From Bactrocera neohumeralis (lineage: Eukaryota; Arthropoda; Insecta; Diptera; Tephritidae), in assembly GCF_024586455.1 (NCBI RefSeq), contig NC_065922.1:29136089-29200088 (forward strand): 64,000 nt of DNA, given 5' to 3'. Both the position numbers and the translations under genes were made by a program. The notes under the pieces are model-generated. The model was not told the origin of the DNA. It searched no databases and saw only the letters and a program-made list of their open reading frames with translations. Positions within the stretch are counted from its first letter, which is position 1; the number at the start of each line of letters is the position of its first letter. Positions 35,765 to 48,094 of this stretch are shown here, piece after piece.

Positions 35765-36690
35765 AAAATGTTAGCTTCGGTTGCACCAAAGCTATGATGC
35801 CCTTAACAAATGAAACACTTGGCTGATGTGGATCGTTCAGTTTGTATGGCAGCTATGTATATGTTATAGTCTACCGATCTAAACTATTTGTAGAGAGTTT
35901 ATAGCTTTGTTTTGGCAAATCATTCGTGCCAAATTTTATGAAGATATCTTCTCAAATAAAAGAGTTTTCTATACAAGAACTTGATTTTGATCGTTCAGTT
36001 TATATGAGAGCTATATGTTATAGGCGACCGATCTGACCAATTTGTTCGGATATTATAGCGCTGTTTTGAAGAATAACTTATGCCGAATTTTGTGAAGATA
36101 TCTTCTCAAATTAAAAAGTTTTCCATACAGGGACTTGGTTTTGACCAATCAGTTTGTATGGCAGCTATATGTTATAGTCGACCGATCTGAACCATTTGAA
36201 GGAAGTTTGTAGTCTCCTTTTCAAAAATTATTCGTGGCAAATTTGGTGAATATATCTTTTCAAATAAAAGAGTTTTCCATACAGGGACTTGAGTTTGATC
36301 GACCAGTTTGTATGGCAGCTATATGTTATAGTCGACCGATCTGAACAATTTGTTCGGAGACTAAAGCGTTGCCTCGTGGAATAATCCTCGTAAAATTTCG
36401 TGAAGATATATTTACAAATGAAAAAGTTTTCTATACAACAACTTCATTCCGATCGCTCAGTTTGTACGACAGCTATATGCCATAGTGCTCTCATATTAGC
36501 AATTCCGACAGATGAGCAGTTTCTTTGCACGAAAAGCACATGTGCAAAGTTACAGATCCATATCTCCAAAGACAAAAAATATATTTACACGTTTAATTTA
36601 TGTATATGGTCTCCCCCGTTGCCTACTGGGCATTGCAAACTTCGTGACAAATTTAATACACGCTCTGTTCTGGGTATAATAAAAATTAAA
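35765..36690 (+). repeat. Dispersed repeat with five 154-bp units
   Basis: Best copy of the family. It begins near TAGCTTCGGTTGCACCAAAG (35771) and ends at TTCTGGGTATAATAAAAATT (36668-36687). The core CAGTTTGTATGGCAGCTATA recurs at 35838, 35996, 36150, 36304 and 36458, so units are 158, 154, 154 and 154 bp. Each unit holds, in order, the core, TATAGTCGACCGATCTGA, a GGA-TTATAGC block, TTTTGTGAAGATAT, AAAGAGTTTTCCATACA and a 15-20 bp link to the next core. A distinct 3' module follows the last unit. The 135-codon open frame at 36400-36807 is accidental. Confidence 0.85.
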
Positions 36691-36694
36691 ACAA

Positions 36695-38395
36695 AACGCG
36701 TGTCAGGTTATGTTTATATTTACTGTTATTTTGTGGGTGATCCCCTGCGTGCCACAATTTCACTGTTTCAATTTAAATTTCATTTTAACAGCTTATTTAC
36801 TTTCTGACGTCACCACACACACACATAAACAAAAAACGTTTCAAATAAAATAGTTCGCGTACATTTTTGTTTTTATTTCTTTATATAATATATTGTTATT
36901 ACAACTGTTTGTTTGATTTGGGTGTGTTGAGCTTTCGTCAAATTTGTTTTGATCTCCAAATTCATCGGCGGTTATTTCGAATGGTTTTCGCTGTTAAATG
37001 CGGCATTGCGTGTGCTTTCGAAATTGATTGCTCGCTAAGTGCTTGTGCGTGATTTTTTACTTTGCAGCATACTTTAGCTTGTTATTGCATACCACTAGGC
37101 GTTTAGTTGCGCAAATTTATTGCCAGCAATATCAAGTTCTTGTATTGACAACTTTGTTGTCGGTTTCTTGTGCTACTTTTAGCATTTAGCTTACGCATTA
37201 TTGACGTGATGACTTTTGACTTGCTTCTTTAGTATTTAAGTAAGAGCTTAAAGAAGCTCTAGATATGCCTGTCGAAGCTTTGCAGTGTTTAAAATTGATT
37301 ACGATATGTCCGTAACTTTTCTCTGAGGTACTATTGATTGAACGAAGGTCTGCTGACATAATTATCTGGTGTGGGTTTAATTTTTCATCCAGTATGATAG
37401 TCGATAGAACTTTCATACTTTAAGATTGGCTTGATCAGCGTTCTAAGGAACTAGGCAGAGACAATTTGAATTTCAATAGCAGATAAACTTTCTGAAATCT
37501 TTGCCCAAACTGTACCGTAAGGCTTTCTTAGAACTTTTTACAATACAATCTCCTAATGATATCCATATATTCTTTTAAGTAATTCCCTACTCCATAATTG
37601 TATATCTCAGAAAAGATAGTAGCTGTTTTCCATTCGCCAAGCGTTGGCGAGTAGTGAATCGTACAACCCTGCGCTAACACGTCAGCTGACGCATGCGAAA
37701 TTGTATTGGTTTTAAAATGCTTTTTCCGCGTCTGAAAACGGTTAAGTAACCGCTTATTTTTGTTTTCTAAAAACTGTAATATTTGATTTCAAGTCGGAGC
37801 TTTGAAAGTACAAGAAGAAAAAGAAGTTTTTATTTTGATTTGTCATTTAAACCACTGACAGTAAAAAAAAATAATTAAATGCTAATATAATAACTTTGTT
37901 GATGCTTCTTTATGTATTTTTTTGTTTGGCATGAAAGCAGAAGCGAACAGACTAAGGGCGGTTCGAAGACAAATGAATTCCACAATTGGACAGAGAGTTT
38001 CAAGAATATCTTTAAAACACTTATCACTATGAAAAACTCCCATCTGAAGTTTTCCTATAGAACAAGCTTAGCCATACTTTATCTAAACAAATAACCACCT
38101 GCAATCTCAACTTGGTATGTTTGATGTGTTCTAACTTTTTGTTCAATCTTAGGAAATACTGTGGCCATGCGAACACAAAACTGCTTATTTTTCTGCTCTG
38201 TCGTTGACTTCTTAAACGCTAGAGCTGAAAAATAAGGAGTCCTTCATTAAGGGATTGCCAAAAGTATAGTCAATAAGATACAAAAGGTCCGAACAAAATT
38301 ACTTAATCCATATCTAAGAAATAAATTCGCCAAAAAGTATTTTTTTTCCTTAAAAACCTTAACAGCACAGTAAACCATAAAATTACTTAAAATAA
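36695..38395. other. Unique non-coding DNA
   Basis: No supported gene. Short hairpin-forming sequences occur at 37634-37650 (TCGCCAAGCGTTGGCGA) and 37681-37690 (GTCAGCTGAC). The 72-codon frame at 37198-37416 (minus) shows a short LDEKLNPHQIIMSADLRSIN stretch that could be LINE derived but is too short to call. Confidence 0.4.
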
Positions 38396-38399
38396 AATT

Positions 38400-39125
38400 T
38401 CAAAAAATCCAGATAATAGCGTAGTGGTCAAATGCAGGAGCAAATGCGTATTCAGCAGCTGGCCACCAATAGTCAAAGGAGTTGGAGGCAAATAAAAGTG
38501 GAACTAGGTCCAAATGTGACTAAACAACGTGTGCATCAAATAATAAGAAAATATGATTGCCTTAAATATGAAAATTGCTCTGACTAAAACAACGTCTTAA
38601 ATTTATTTTATGAAAAATAAAAATTTTGGGAAGAATTCGAATCTGTGACGAAACAAAATTTAATTTGTGCGGATTAAATGGTTCTTATAAATATTGGAGG
38701 GATTTGAGAAGCCAATGGGGAGCACGTCATAAATGCGTGCATGGTGGTATGGGCAGCATTTTTATCAAAATGCAAGTTCAAAATATGCTTTAGGTCAGAC
38801 AAGTTAATGCAGAAATCTGCATTAATTTATTAGGAAGTGAAATCTTTGATATTGCTGGTGATTATATGGCGATGAATGGATTTTCCAGCAAGACATGGGA
38901 TGGTGCCCATGTTTCGAAGAAGACAAAGCCGTTATTTAATTTTTCGAAAATGGTATTGCTGGAGTGATGCTTTAAGTCCAGGTTTGAATCCGATAGAGGA
39001 TCTGTGGGGAACTCTTTCAGGCAAAATATATGCATTTTCCTTGCAAAGTGACAATCTCAAGCAACTAAAACATGAATTTCGACCGAATGGGGCTGATATG
39101 CCCGTGCTAAAATACTGCTAGATTC
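38400..39125 (+). mobile_element. Tc1-like transposase relic
   Basis: Read through frameshifts: an RQIKVELGPNVTKQRVHQII-type helix-turn-helix region (38485-38550), ICDETKFNLCGLNGS..YW (first catalytic Asp, near 38645-38700), WIFQQD (second Asp, near 38878-38892), then in one open frame ALSPGLNPIEDLWGTLSGKI (the glutamate of a DD34E triad, 38970-39030). The PDLNPIE motif has Asp changed to Gly. Stops throughout; not active. It is a different lineage from the relic at 10095-12070 as far as I can judge. Confidence 0.8.
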
Positions 39126-39489
39126 AATGTCTTATCCTGATTTCGTGGAAATACATAATAACACAAACCCTTACTACACATAAATATTTTCAATGGAAAT
39201 TTCGGAAATTATTTAAAGTAATTAAATTTGAAGCAATGTATATATAATTATTTTACCGGCCCATGTGACGGCCATGTGTTCACCGGAAATGGCGTCGCAA
39301 TGGCCGAATTTAAAATATTTTTTTCCAAAAATTTTGGAATTTTTTTGTTAATAGAAAATGTTTGAAACAATAAAAAATTCTAATAAAATATTTAATTTTT
39401 TATATGAGAAAAAAATTTTGAAAAAAGGCGCTTTGTGCCGATGTAGTAAAAATATTTCAAGGTAAGTTGTTTTTCATAAAGGCGGGTTC

Positions 39490-39720
39490 ATATTGAATTA
39501 ACATTGTGTAAACGCCAAAATGACATTACAAGAAAAGTATTAGAGAAGAATTCTCAAGGGAATCGAAGAAGAGGAAGACCAGTCAATACATGGACGCGAC
39601 GAGTTGAGACAGTACCCAAAAAATCTGGTCATTTTTGGAGACAAATCAAATTTCTAGCTTTAAATAAATTGAATTATGATTTGAGTATTGAGGCTCTGTG
39701 CTGCATCTTTTGGCTTTGGA
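39490..39720 (+). mobile_element. LINE 3'-terminal coding fragment
   Basis: The frame reads RKVLEKNSQGNRRRGRPVNT, TWTRRVETVPKKSGHFWRQI, KFLALNKLNYD. This matches the conserved end of many LINE proteins (RRGRP..TW.R..E..L...G..W...K.LA). The fragment is isolated and truncated. Confidence 0.6.
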
Positions 39721-39724
39721 GAAA

Positions 39725-41395
39725 TATATATGACACTTCACTGGAAATATTTATACATTTGAAAAAATGTAAATGAAATCGACCAGACACCCGGTATGTA
39801 CAACAAAATTCGCCTAGTGACCAAGGAATCTAATGAGCCAAGCCATGAAATCATTTATTTTGTAATCCGATTTATAGTATTTTTAGGTTTTGGTCGAAGA
39901 TTATTTAATCGTTCTAATAAAACTTCCCGTTTTCTCTTTTTCGCTTATATTTCACAAGAAAAAAAATCATTTTTGCCATTCTCCGAAGCTGATTTCATTT
40001 TACATAAACACAGTGACCATGGACTACGTGCTAATTCAATTAGAAATAGTAATTTCAAGCTTTCAATTCATTTCAATTTGCAAAACAACAAATCAGCTAA
40101 TAAAATATCAGCGTAAGCGGGAAGTAATGCAAACAATGCCAACGACAATTACTAAATATGTACCATTAATACAACGATGGAAACAATAGGTTGAACAACA
40201 ACAACAACAACAACTGCAAAACACAAATTGTTTAACAAAAGCGTGTGGCAACAGCAAATCTGTGGCAATTGTTGCACGGACCTTTGAGCTCATGCAAGTA
40301 ATTCAGGTTATTGTACGTAGTATCCTGCTGCTGTCGATTAACGGGATGCCAACTGGCTGCAAATGTGAGTACGTCGCAGAGCTGAGTGCTTTAGAAAGCA
40401 GTGATTTTAAAGAAAACATGTCTGCATTTGTGGGCGCTGTGACGTCCTACCCGAAAGTCTACCAACATTTTGTATTTTCACAACAAAGACAAGCAGAAGC
40501 CGGGTTTGAAATTGCTTTTGAACGACAGGCAGCCATAGCCGGTGAATGAAAAGTAAACAGTGTGAGACCGTTTGCTCACTTGGTTGTCTGCGAGGAGTCA
40601 TGCGGCTTCTACTTAATATGGTACATAGATTGACTTGTAGACCTTGAAGGTAGTTGTCCACTGTGTCTTTTGGAGTTATAGCTCTAGCGGCTACTGTGTT
40701 ATGCCTTCGAAGTGAATTGTCATTTGGAAAAATTAACAGAATAACTGTGCTTTTTGGAAATTAATAAGCATTGATTTCACAAAAACTCAGAAAAATATAA
40801 ACGATCGGTTAAAGGAAAACTCGTGTGGCATACAGCACACAAAATGATAAATATTTCGATTTTTAAAAGCATAATATACTACAGGATAGCATGAGATTTG
40901 TGTGTCTGATTGTATTTCCATTGGCATGCAGACATCGTATGATTATTTGTTCATATGAAATGCAGTCAATTCCATCGCACAACTCACTGGGGTGCCATTT
41001 TTTGTCACTTAACCGACTTTCCGCACAGACACTGCATTGTTGGACTATATTACAAGTTGCTTATCTTCTTACTTGCTTTGTTGAAATAACCCTGTCTCCA
41101 CTTTTTCCAAGCTTTTTTCGGTTCCATTCCTTTGTTGTCCCTATTTGGCCAAAGCGAAAGCTAAACAATTGATGAAAATCTCCGTTAAATCCCTAATTGG
41201 CAGAGAATTAGTGGTGTAAGTGTGAGCCTAAGCGCATTGTATGGTTCGCAAGCATGCATGTAGATAAATATTTTTATATATGTATGTATAGAAGGATGTA
41301 TATTAGGTTAGTCCTTAATTTGGAATACAATTTTTTATCGGATTTCCAAAATTTTGACTTCTTCAACGATGAAAGAGAAATCTCTCCGAGAAAAA
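39725..41395. other. Unique non-coding DNA
   Basis: No supported gene. An (AAC)n run lies at about 40194-40214. The 95-codon frame at 40262-40549 begins at GTG, and its product has no recognised domain. A TG-rich or AT-rich background continues to 41395. Confidence 0.35.
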
Positions 41396-41399
41396 GCAA

Positions 41400-42020
41400 C
41401 ATAAACTTCTCTGAAGCCGTAATACCTTACACATGTGCATTTCTTGTACCTGTAATAATATAATAAATCTGATAACGTTACTGACCAACGATCTGCATTT
41501 AACAGAAAACGCTTTGTTGTCCTTTGACAGTCATTCTTAGCAAATTTCATGAAGATATCATGCCAAATAAAAATATTTTTCATACAAGAACTCGACCGAC
41601 ATCAGTCAGCTTGTATGACAGCTATATACTATAGTGAACCGATCTGAACAATATGTTCGAAAATTCTAGCCCTGCCTTCTGAAATAATTCATACCAAATT
41701 TCATGAAGATATCTTCGCAAGTAAAATAGTTCTTCATACAGGGGCTTGACTTGGATCGATCAGTTTATGTGGCAGCTATATGCTATCGAGGTGCGTTATT
41801 GACGGTTCCGACAAATGGGTAGTCTCTTAGGAAGAAAACGGTCGTATGCGAAATTTCAGATCGATATATCGAAAGGGGTTATTCGTCTATGAACATACAG
41901 ACCGAAGGATAAACACACACGGCTAAGTCGACTCAGCTACTCACGCTGATCCTTCCTGCTGACATTTATATAAAATTTTAGAATGTCAGACATTACTCGC
42001 TGGGTGTCACAAACTCTTTA
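41400..42020 (+). repeat. Dispersed 154-bp-unit repeat
   Basis: Start module with AAACTTCTCTGAAGCCGTAA (41403), then cores near 41607 and 41761 (154 bp apart) and a decayed first core near 41480. The 3' module (GTATGCGAAATTTCAGATCG, 41846) and end (CTGGGTGTCACAAAC, 42000-42014) are present. Confidence 0.7.
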
Positions 42021-42024
42021 AAGT

Positions 42025-43055
42025 CGCCATAAGGCAAGCCGCACATTGATGCCTTGAACATCTGCAAACGGGTCCTAAAAATTCGGTTGCCAGTGAAGGA
42101 GTGACATTAAATAAATTATTATTTAGTACCACCCTAAACCAAATACGACCCACATAGTACATATGTGACATGACTTTGTATTTGTAGTTGCTTCAATGCT
42201 GTCTGTTGCCTTTAGCCATTTTCCGGCTGATAATGGCATTGATACCCAAGAATAAACTGGCGAAGAAAAGTACGTTGCTCTGCTAAGTCTACATACTAAA
42301 TACAACATTTGATTCTTCTTTTCTGCACTGAATTTTTATTGTTATTGTTATTATTATAACAAGGCGCTCTTTGGTTGGCAATAATGTTGTACAAAAGCTG
42401 CACAAGAACGCCGACAAGCAATATTAAAAGAAAGATGCCTAAAGTCTTACGGCATTGACCATTACGGTTTAAATGTAGATCTTGTTGAACTGCCAAAAGA
42501 CACGAACAACCTATTGACTTAGCCGTCCAAGTCTAGTTAGACGAACAGCCATTGTCAATAAAGAGCGAAGTACAAATTTGTTAAATTTTGGGCTTACAAA
42601 TTTTTGTTAATTAATTAGAAGCGCGGTAAGCAGTTAAAGAAATTCAGCTTGTTGGTTGAGTAAGACAGGTTGCAATGTAGAGGATTCTTAGTAACTACAC
42701 TTATTAGCTTATTGTACCATAGATGAATTAATGCTTATGTTTTATACATATTAATACCCGATTGGGGATTTACTTTTCTGTTTTAGGCAGTTGTGGCAAT
42801 TGGAGTCGATTTAGAAGGACTGTATACTTATTATAAGTTATTTTTCTTTATGTCGAAAATATTTATATTAGGATCAACCTATTTTACTAAAATAAGAAAT
42901 ATGCGATAAAACTTCCTTCAAACCATAAGTTTATACTGAATGTAGGGGGTAGGAAAATACCAACCAGAGAATCCGCAATCATTATTTTAAAGGTTTGTTT
43001 TTAAGACCAATGTATACATAAATCGATTCCACAATGATCGATATGTTTACTTTAA
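42025..43055. other. Unique AT-rich DNA
   Basis: No supported gene. A short ATT/TTA microsatellite lies near 42338-42358. Confidence 0.4.
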
Positions 43056-43492
43056 GCGGTTATATACAGTTAGAATTTTCCCAATATTGATTTTTCAATA
43101 TATATATATTTAAGAATACATACGGAAAATGTCATATCGTTCCGATGAATATTTTCGAGTTACACGCAAGTATGAAAAGGCATTTCAGAGAGCTCCACAT
43201 TTTTCTTAATATGATGTTTTCACAGTCAGTGACCAAAATTGCTCGAAAGCTTCGTAAATATTTTTTTTTTAGTAATTCATCCAAGATTTTTTCTCATTGA
43301 TAAATAGTTTTTGTTTAAACAATTTAAGGCTGAAATTTTGGTCAAAAATCGATTTTTTTTGAGAAACTGCCTTTTTGTCACAAATTTTTTTTGTTTATTT
43401 TTCCTTACTACTATAAACCTCAAAAAAAAAGTTTTCTCAGACAAAAATGTGCAAAATTCGCTTTTTTCGGCCTTCTAACTGTAAATAATCCC
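43056..43492. mobile_element. 437-bp MITE with TTAA target
   Basis: Left end GCGGTTATATACAGTTAGAA; right end is the reverse complement of GGGATTATTTACAGTTAGAA. TTAA lies directly outside both ends (43052-43055 and 43493-43496). A TTAA duplication is the mark of piggyBac-type insertion. The interior has no transposase. The shared inner motif TACAGTTAGAA is perfect; the outermost bases differ. Confidence 0.65.
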
Positions 43493-43496
43493 TTAA

Positions 43497-43775
43497 AATC
43501 TGGTTGAATATTTTCCAATCATTATATAGTACTTAGTGAGAGAGTTGGGGAGAGTTCCTATACATATATTTTACACATTATAAGATACCTTACATATTGT
43601 CCTAAACGATATGTGCTATAACGCTAAGAAAAAGTTTGAAATTTTTATATTATGATAGTATTGGCCCGATTTTACCTACTTTTGGCATCCAAATAGATGC
43701 TCTCTGAGTTTTGTTAAGATAACTCACATATTGAATAATATATATGGTACAAAGTCAACCTGATCTTTGAAAATC
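43497..43775. other. No gene seen
   Basis: Short spacer; its last part may be decayed transposon DNA. Confidence 0.3.
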
Positions 43776-43779
43776 TTTG

Positions 43780-44575
43780 AGTTCGGTTTTAGCAAAAACA
43801 CAAGCCTACGAGTGGTCCAAAATCTTCAAAGACGATCTAGAGATCGTTGAAGACATGCCTCGTTCTCCTCGACAACCTTCGACCTTTTCAACTGATTAAA
43901 CTATTAATAAATGAAAGATAGTATTAGGCTTGGAAATCGTCTGGCAAGTGTGAGAGAGATGGCAAGAGAGCTCGATATCTCTTCCGAATATGCTTGAACG
44001 ATTCTGGTATATATTTTGCGCGCATTCTTGCTCGATCAAGGTGATGCCCATGGTTTTTTCGATATTCGTGGTTTGGTGTATCATGAATTTGTTCTGGAGC
44101 ACAGACGGACATAAGGAGTTCTATTTGGCTATATTGAGGCGTTTGATTGAGAACATCCGTGGAAAACCATCGCCATTGTGGAAGAACCATTCATTGATTT
44201 TACAGATGATAATGCACCATGGTATAGAGCCACGATTGTGACCAAATTTAAAGTCAAAAACACAATGAATACCATCGATCAATCACCGTATTCACCAGAT
44301 TTGGCTCCGTGTGATTTTTTCTTGTTCCCCAAACTGAAATTGCCGCTCCGTGGAACCCGTTTTCAGTCGATCGAAGAGATAAAACAAAATTCGCTGAAGG
44401 AGCTGAAGGCCATCCCAAAAAGTGCTTATGAAAAATGTTTCGAGGACTGGAAAAATCATTGGCATAAGTGTATTCATCTGGTGGGATTACTTTGAAGGCG
44501 AAAATAAAATATCGAGGAATAATTAGATAATTTGCGTTTTATTTACAACTGACGAGTACCTTTTTGTCACTATGT
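43780..44575 (+). mobile_element. Internally deleted mariner, long C-terminal frame
   Basis: The frames contain KTQAYEWSKIFKDDLEIVED and then PRSPRQPSTFSTD (N-terminal region, 43795-43900), then RLASVREMARELDISSEYA, then a jump to HGFFDIRGLVYHEFV. An open frame of 105 codons (44178-44495) starts just before the DDNAPWYR block and includes YSPDLAPCDFFLFPKLKLPL and the C-terminal EKCFEDWKNHWHKCI. There are 34 residues between the Asp of DNAP and the Asp of APCD, as in DD34D mariners. The region with the first catalytic Asp is deleted. The right end (ACGAGTACCTTTTTGTC, near 44552-44568) matches the end of the minus-strand copy at 17112. Confidence 0.85.
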
Positions 44576-44579
44576 ATTG

Positions 44580-46125
44580 TGGCGTACTCACGAGACTTCC
44601 TCGATATGTACCATATTTCAGTCATTACGACATCGCATCGTGAGTATTAGCATTTTCGGAGTATCAAGTTTTGGTTTTTTCAAATAAATTTATAAAAATA
44701 AGAGGATTTAATTCCTTGATAAATTCCAAGCTATAAAGAGTTCGAGGACGATTATTGCATTCGTATATAACCAAAAGTTGGTTGGTTGAAATTGCTGAGG
44801 AGTGTTGAAAATCTTGTTAAGAAACTTTAATAGTTTAACAAGGATGGAAAATAACAGCTATTTCATAATTTTTGACTAAAAAAATCATTAGGATGGAAAG
44901 GTCGGATATAGTATAAGATATAGTTAGTAATATAAAATTTTATCCTCACAAAATAGTCCTTATATTTTAGTTTCTTGTATTTTTTTAAATCTTCCCACAC
45001 AACCATGTCTTTATGGTAACTATTTGAGTTTAGAAAAGCAAAACCTAAATTATCGATTTACATTAGTAATTTAAGGTAAAGATTCGAGATATGAATACTG
45101 ATATATGTATATATATAATGTTTCCCAACTTAAAGGTTGAGTATAACTAACATTTCTTCAAAAAAGAGCAACAATAAAAAAATAAATTTCAAAACCATAA
45201 CAAGCTTAGTAAACGCTGGACGCAAAGCAAATAGAACATAACAAACAAGCATAATCGGACAAAAAAGCGCTCAAAGCAGTCTCGCGTTCAAATGTGTGAA
45301 ATGGAACATGCCCACAGAAAATAGAATATGAAAAGAAAAAAGCACAAACAAATAGAATGCGATCACCATCCGCAGAAAAAAAGGAAATACGCAAATCCGC
45401 TTATATCCCTTTACGCGCAACTGGCTAAAGCCCACCCGCCATGCCCGTACCCCGCACGTTGTCCACACATCCTGGGACAACAGAAATTTGCGAATCGCAA
45501 TGGCTTTGAAAACAAATGAAAGAAGCGGATAAAAGCAGTGGAAACTAAAACTGACACTGAAACTATTGCCATATATTGGTATTAAAGACGGACATCACTG
45601 CTAAAGCGGAGCTAAAATGGAGCCACACACTCACGTGGCGGCGCTAAGGGGAAAGAACACTTTGAGCTGCCTGCTGACGCTGTGGGAATATTTAGCTTAG
45701 CAGTGGCGAATTGTTTCTCCAAACGCTTGTTGCAACTCCGAATGTGAGTGTCAGTTACAATTGTGGCAGCTAGCCGTGGAAGTGAGCGAAGAATACACAT
45801 GCACACGAACGCTCAGTTATACACACGAGTGTGCTTGTTGCAGATAAATCATCGCTTAAAATGTACTTAGCAAGTGTAAGTGAGTATTTAAGTTGCTTAG
45901 CGAGCGGCGCTTAAGTGCTGTAAGATGTACTAACATAAAAATGCTCGCTCGCTTGCTTGCTTAGTGAAAAGAAAATATATGAGCGACAGAGTGGAGAAAA
46001 GTAAAATTATGATTACGGATATTTACCGTTTGTCAGCGTGTAAGATCAAGAACATAACAGCCGTGAGAATAATGTGGAAAACTCTCAGAACTTAAACAGA
46101 GGGTGCTCTCTTTCAGAGGTGAAAA
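44580..46125. other. Unique non-coding DNA
   Basis: No supported gene. 45200-45950 is less AT-rich and may contain regulatory sequence, including GCTTGC/GCTCGC simple repeats near 45943-45963. Frames in this stretch lack motifs. Confidence 0.35.
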
Positions 46126-46129
46126 ACCT

Positions 46130-47390
46130 TCTTTAGTGATAGCTGTCAAAGTGTTATACATTTTTGACAGTAATGATCAGTAACGCCAGGGTGGGCAAAG
46201 AAGGTATCTTTGGCACTATGGTCGGTAAATTCAGCCTCCACGAGGAAACATCCCCAAATGGATTGTTATGGTTATCTGTAGTACTAGATTCGTTCATCAA
46301 GCTACCTGGCTGTCTCCGGATCGAAAAACTACCAACCAGATCGATCATGTTGTGATAATAGATCAGCTCCAGATAATATAGAATATATGTTACCATCAAA
46401 CATTCCACGAAGATCATCAACTCCATTCAGGCAATTAATTCGAAATTTACATCAAACTTCCAAGTTTAGTCTGCAGAAAAAAAGAAAGAGGCCGAAATGC
46501 GAATCAAAGTGTTATAGAAGTTTCAACATTGAGAAAATGATCAAAATACTTAAATGGAAACTTCACGCCATGAATATTCACAACGCCAAGAAGGCGAACC
46601 CGTTAATCGATGACGATGGAGCTAGGATGCAATTACAGAAGAAAACAAAGCGGCGGGGGCCGATGGATTACCAATTTCAAACACGGCGGCGAAGAACTGA
46701 TAAGGAGCATTCAGGCACGAAAGCATGCCCAACGTTGGAATTTAAGTGTGCTAAAACACGGTCCTTCATCGAGCGTATTAGATAAAACGCATAATGACCG
46801 AAATCCGACCAGATATTCAATAAGTCACAGCACGGAAAGTTCGTGAAAATAGGAGCAACACGAAGAGCTCCGAATATTCGATACAATTATCGTGTGATGC
46901 TCTTGAAAATTTAAGGTATTAAAAACAGCTGCTGGCGTAATGATATTGATATCATCGGCCTTAACACCCGCGCCGTTCAGCCTAAGGTTCGTAAGTTATA
47001 CAAGGCAAAACAAATGGGTCTGGCAGAACGAGGGCAAGACGAAATATCTCTCATCAAACAAACGTCGTCGTTTTTGTCACATAATAAGAAGTCAAAACCA
47101 GTATTAACATTAATAGCCTGATTAAATTTGGTCCTCTCGACGAACAAAAGCCAAACTCTATATAGGTCAGAGGCTTGGACGATGTCAACGGATAAGAGTT
47201 AAGTTCGACCTCTGGAATATTTATGGAACGATGAGCTGATAATGGCACTTTAGGTATATTTCTAACGAAAAGAAAACGACTGAACTCCATATAAGCGGTG
47301 TCTACGCCAATATGAATATAGGGAACGTTACCATCAATGGAGGCACCCTCCATTCAGGCAATTAATTCGAAATTTACATCATAAAAAACA
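46130..47390 (+). mobile_element. RTE-like LINE relic with endonuclease start
   Basis: In order: NARVGKEGIFGTMVGKFSLH with EETSPNGL, and after a frameshift ATWLSPDRKTTNQIDHVV (46175-46355; an APE-type endonuclease, with the catalytic NQIDHVV block). Then RT fragments GGEELIRSI and RWNLSVLKHG (46675-46760), IIGLNTRAVQP following the YADD position (46952-46990), and SEAWTMSTD (47160-47190). Most of the RT core is missing. A 34-bp stretch starting at 46421 is repeated exactly at 47348. Confidence 0.75.
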
Positions 47391-47569
47391 AGTAAGGAAA
47401 GGCTAAAATCGAATATTCTGTAATCTTGAAACATTCCAGGATCAAAGTAAAGGAAACGCCTTCACGCCATAAGGTTCGTAAGTTATATAGGATCTAGATA
47501 TTTCTCAACTGATTTTACCAATTTAAGGCACAAAAATGCCCCGTTATTAAAAAACACGGTCCTTCATAT

Positions 47570-48085
47570 TTATTAGGATAATTCACATAATGATCGATAT
47601 ATCCGGTATAAAGTCACACGGAAGTTCGAAAATATTTTAATATTATACGATATATGGGAAGTAGGCGTAGTTTTATCAAAGGAAAATTATATTATATACA
47701 AAATTTATCGATATCGATTTATTAATTGATTCATGGCACTTTTAGTAGTTTTTAACGAAACCATAATACGGAATCCTTAATTGGCTTAGGAGATACTTAC
47801 ATAAAACTTCTTAAAAAGCGGGACCACACACTTTTTTCAATTTTTAGTCCACAGGTGTCCCGTGCTACTGCGATCCTTTTCAAATTATAGTTTTATGACT
47901 TCTTTGCTTAGATGTGACACTTAATAGATTTTTGTTTAATTACCGCACTCACTCCCACTTTTTGCCAAGGATACGAGTACTAAGTTTCAATAAGACCTCT
48001 TAGTATTTACTTAATTTATCCCTTGCATGGACAGACCGACGAACTGACTGACGATCGGGCAGATAATCTCTCGAAATTCAAATCG
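47570..48085 (+). repeat. Second dispersed repeat family, unit 1 copy
   Basis: Has the CACACGGAAGTTCGAAAATA, GGGAAGTAGGCGTAGTTTTA and CGATTTATTAATTGATTC blocks and ends with a GGACAGACCGACGAACTGAC stretch near 48028-48047. Same orientation as the copy at 14960. Confidence 0.55.
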
Positions 48086-48094
48086 TCTCATCAA

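Noticed and set aside
36400..36807. 135-codon frame
   Set aside because: It runs out of the last unit and the 3' module of a non-coding dispersed repeat; other copies of the repeat do not keep it open.
40262..40549. 95-codon frame as a possible exon
   Set aside because: Starts at GTG, has no domain, and the donor-like GTGAGTACG at about 40365 would cut it in two; no further support.
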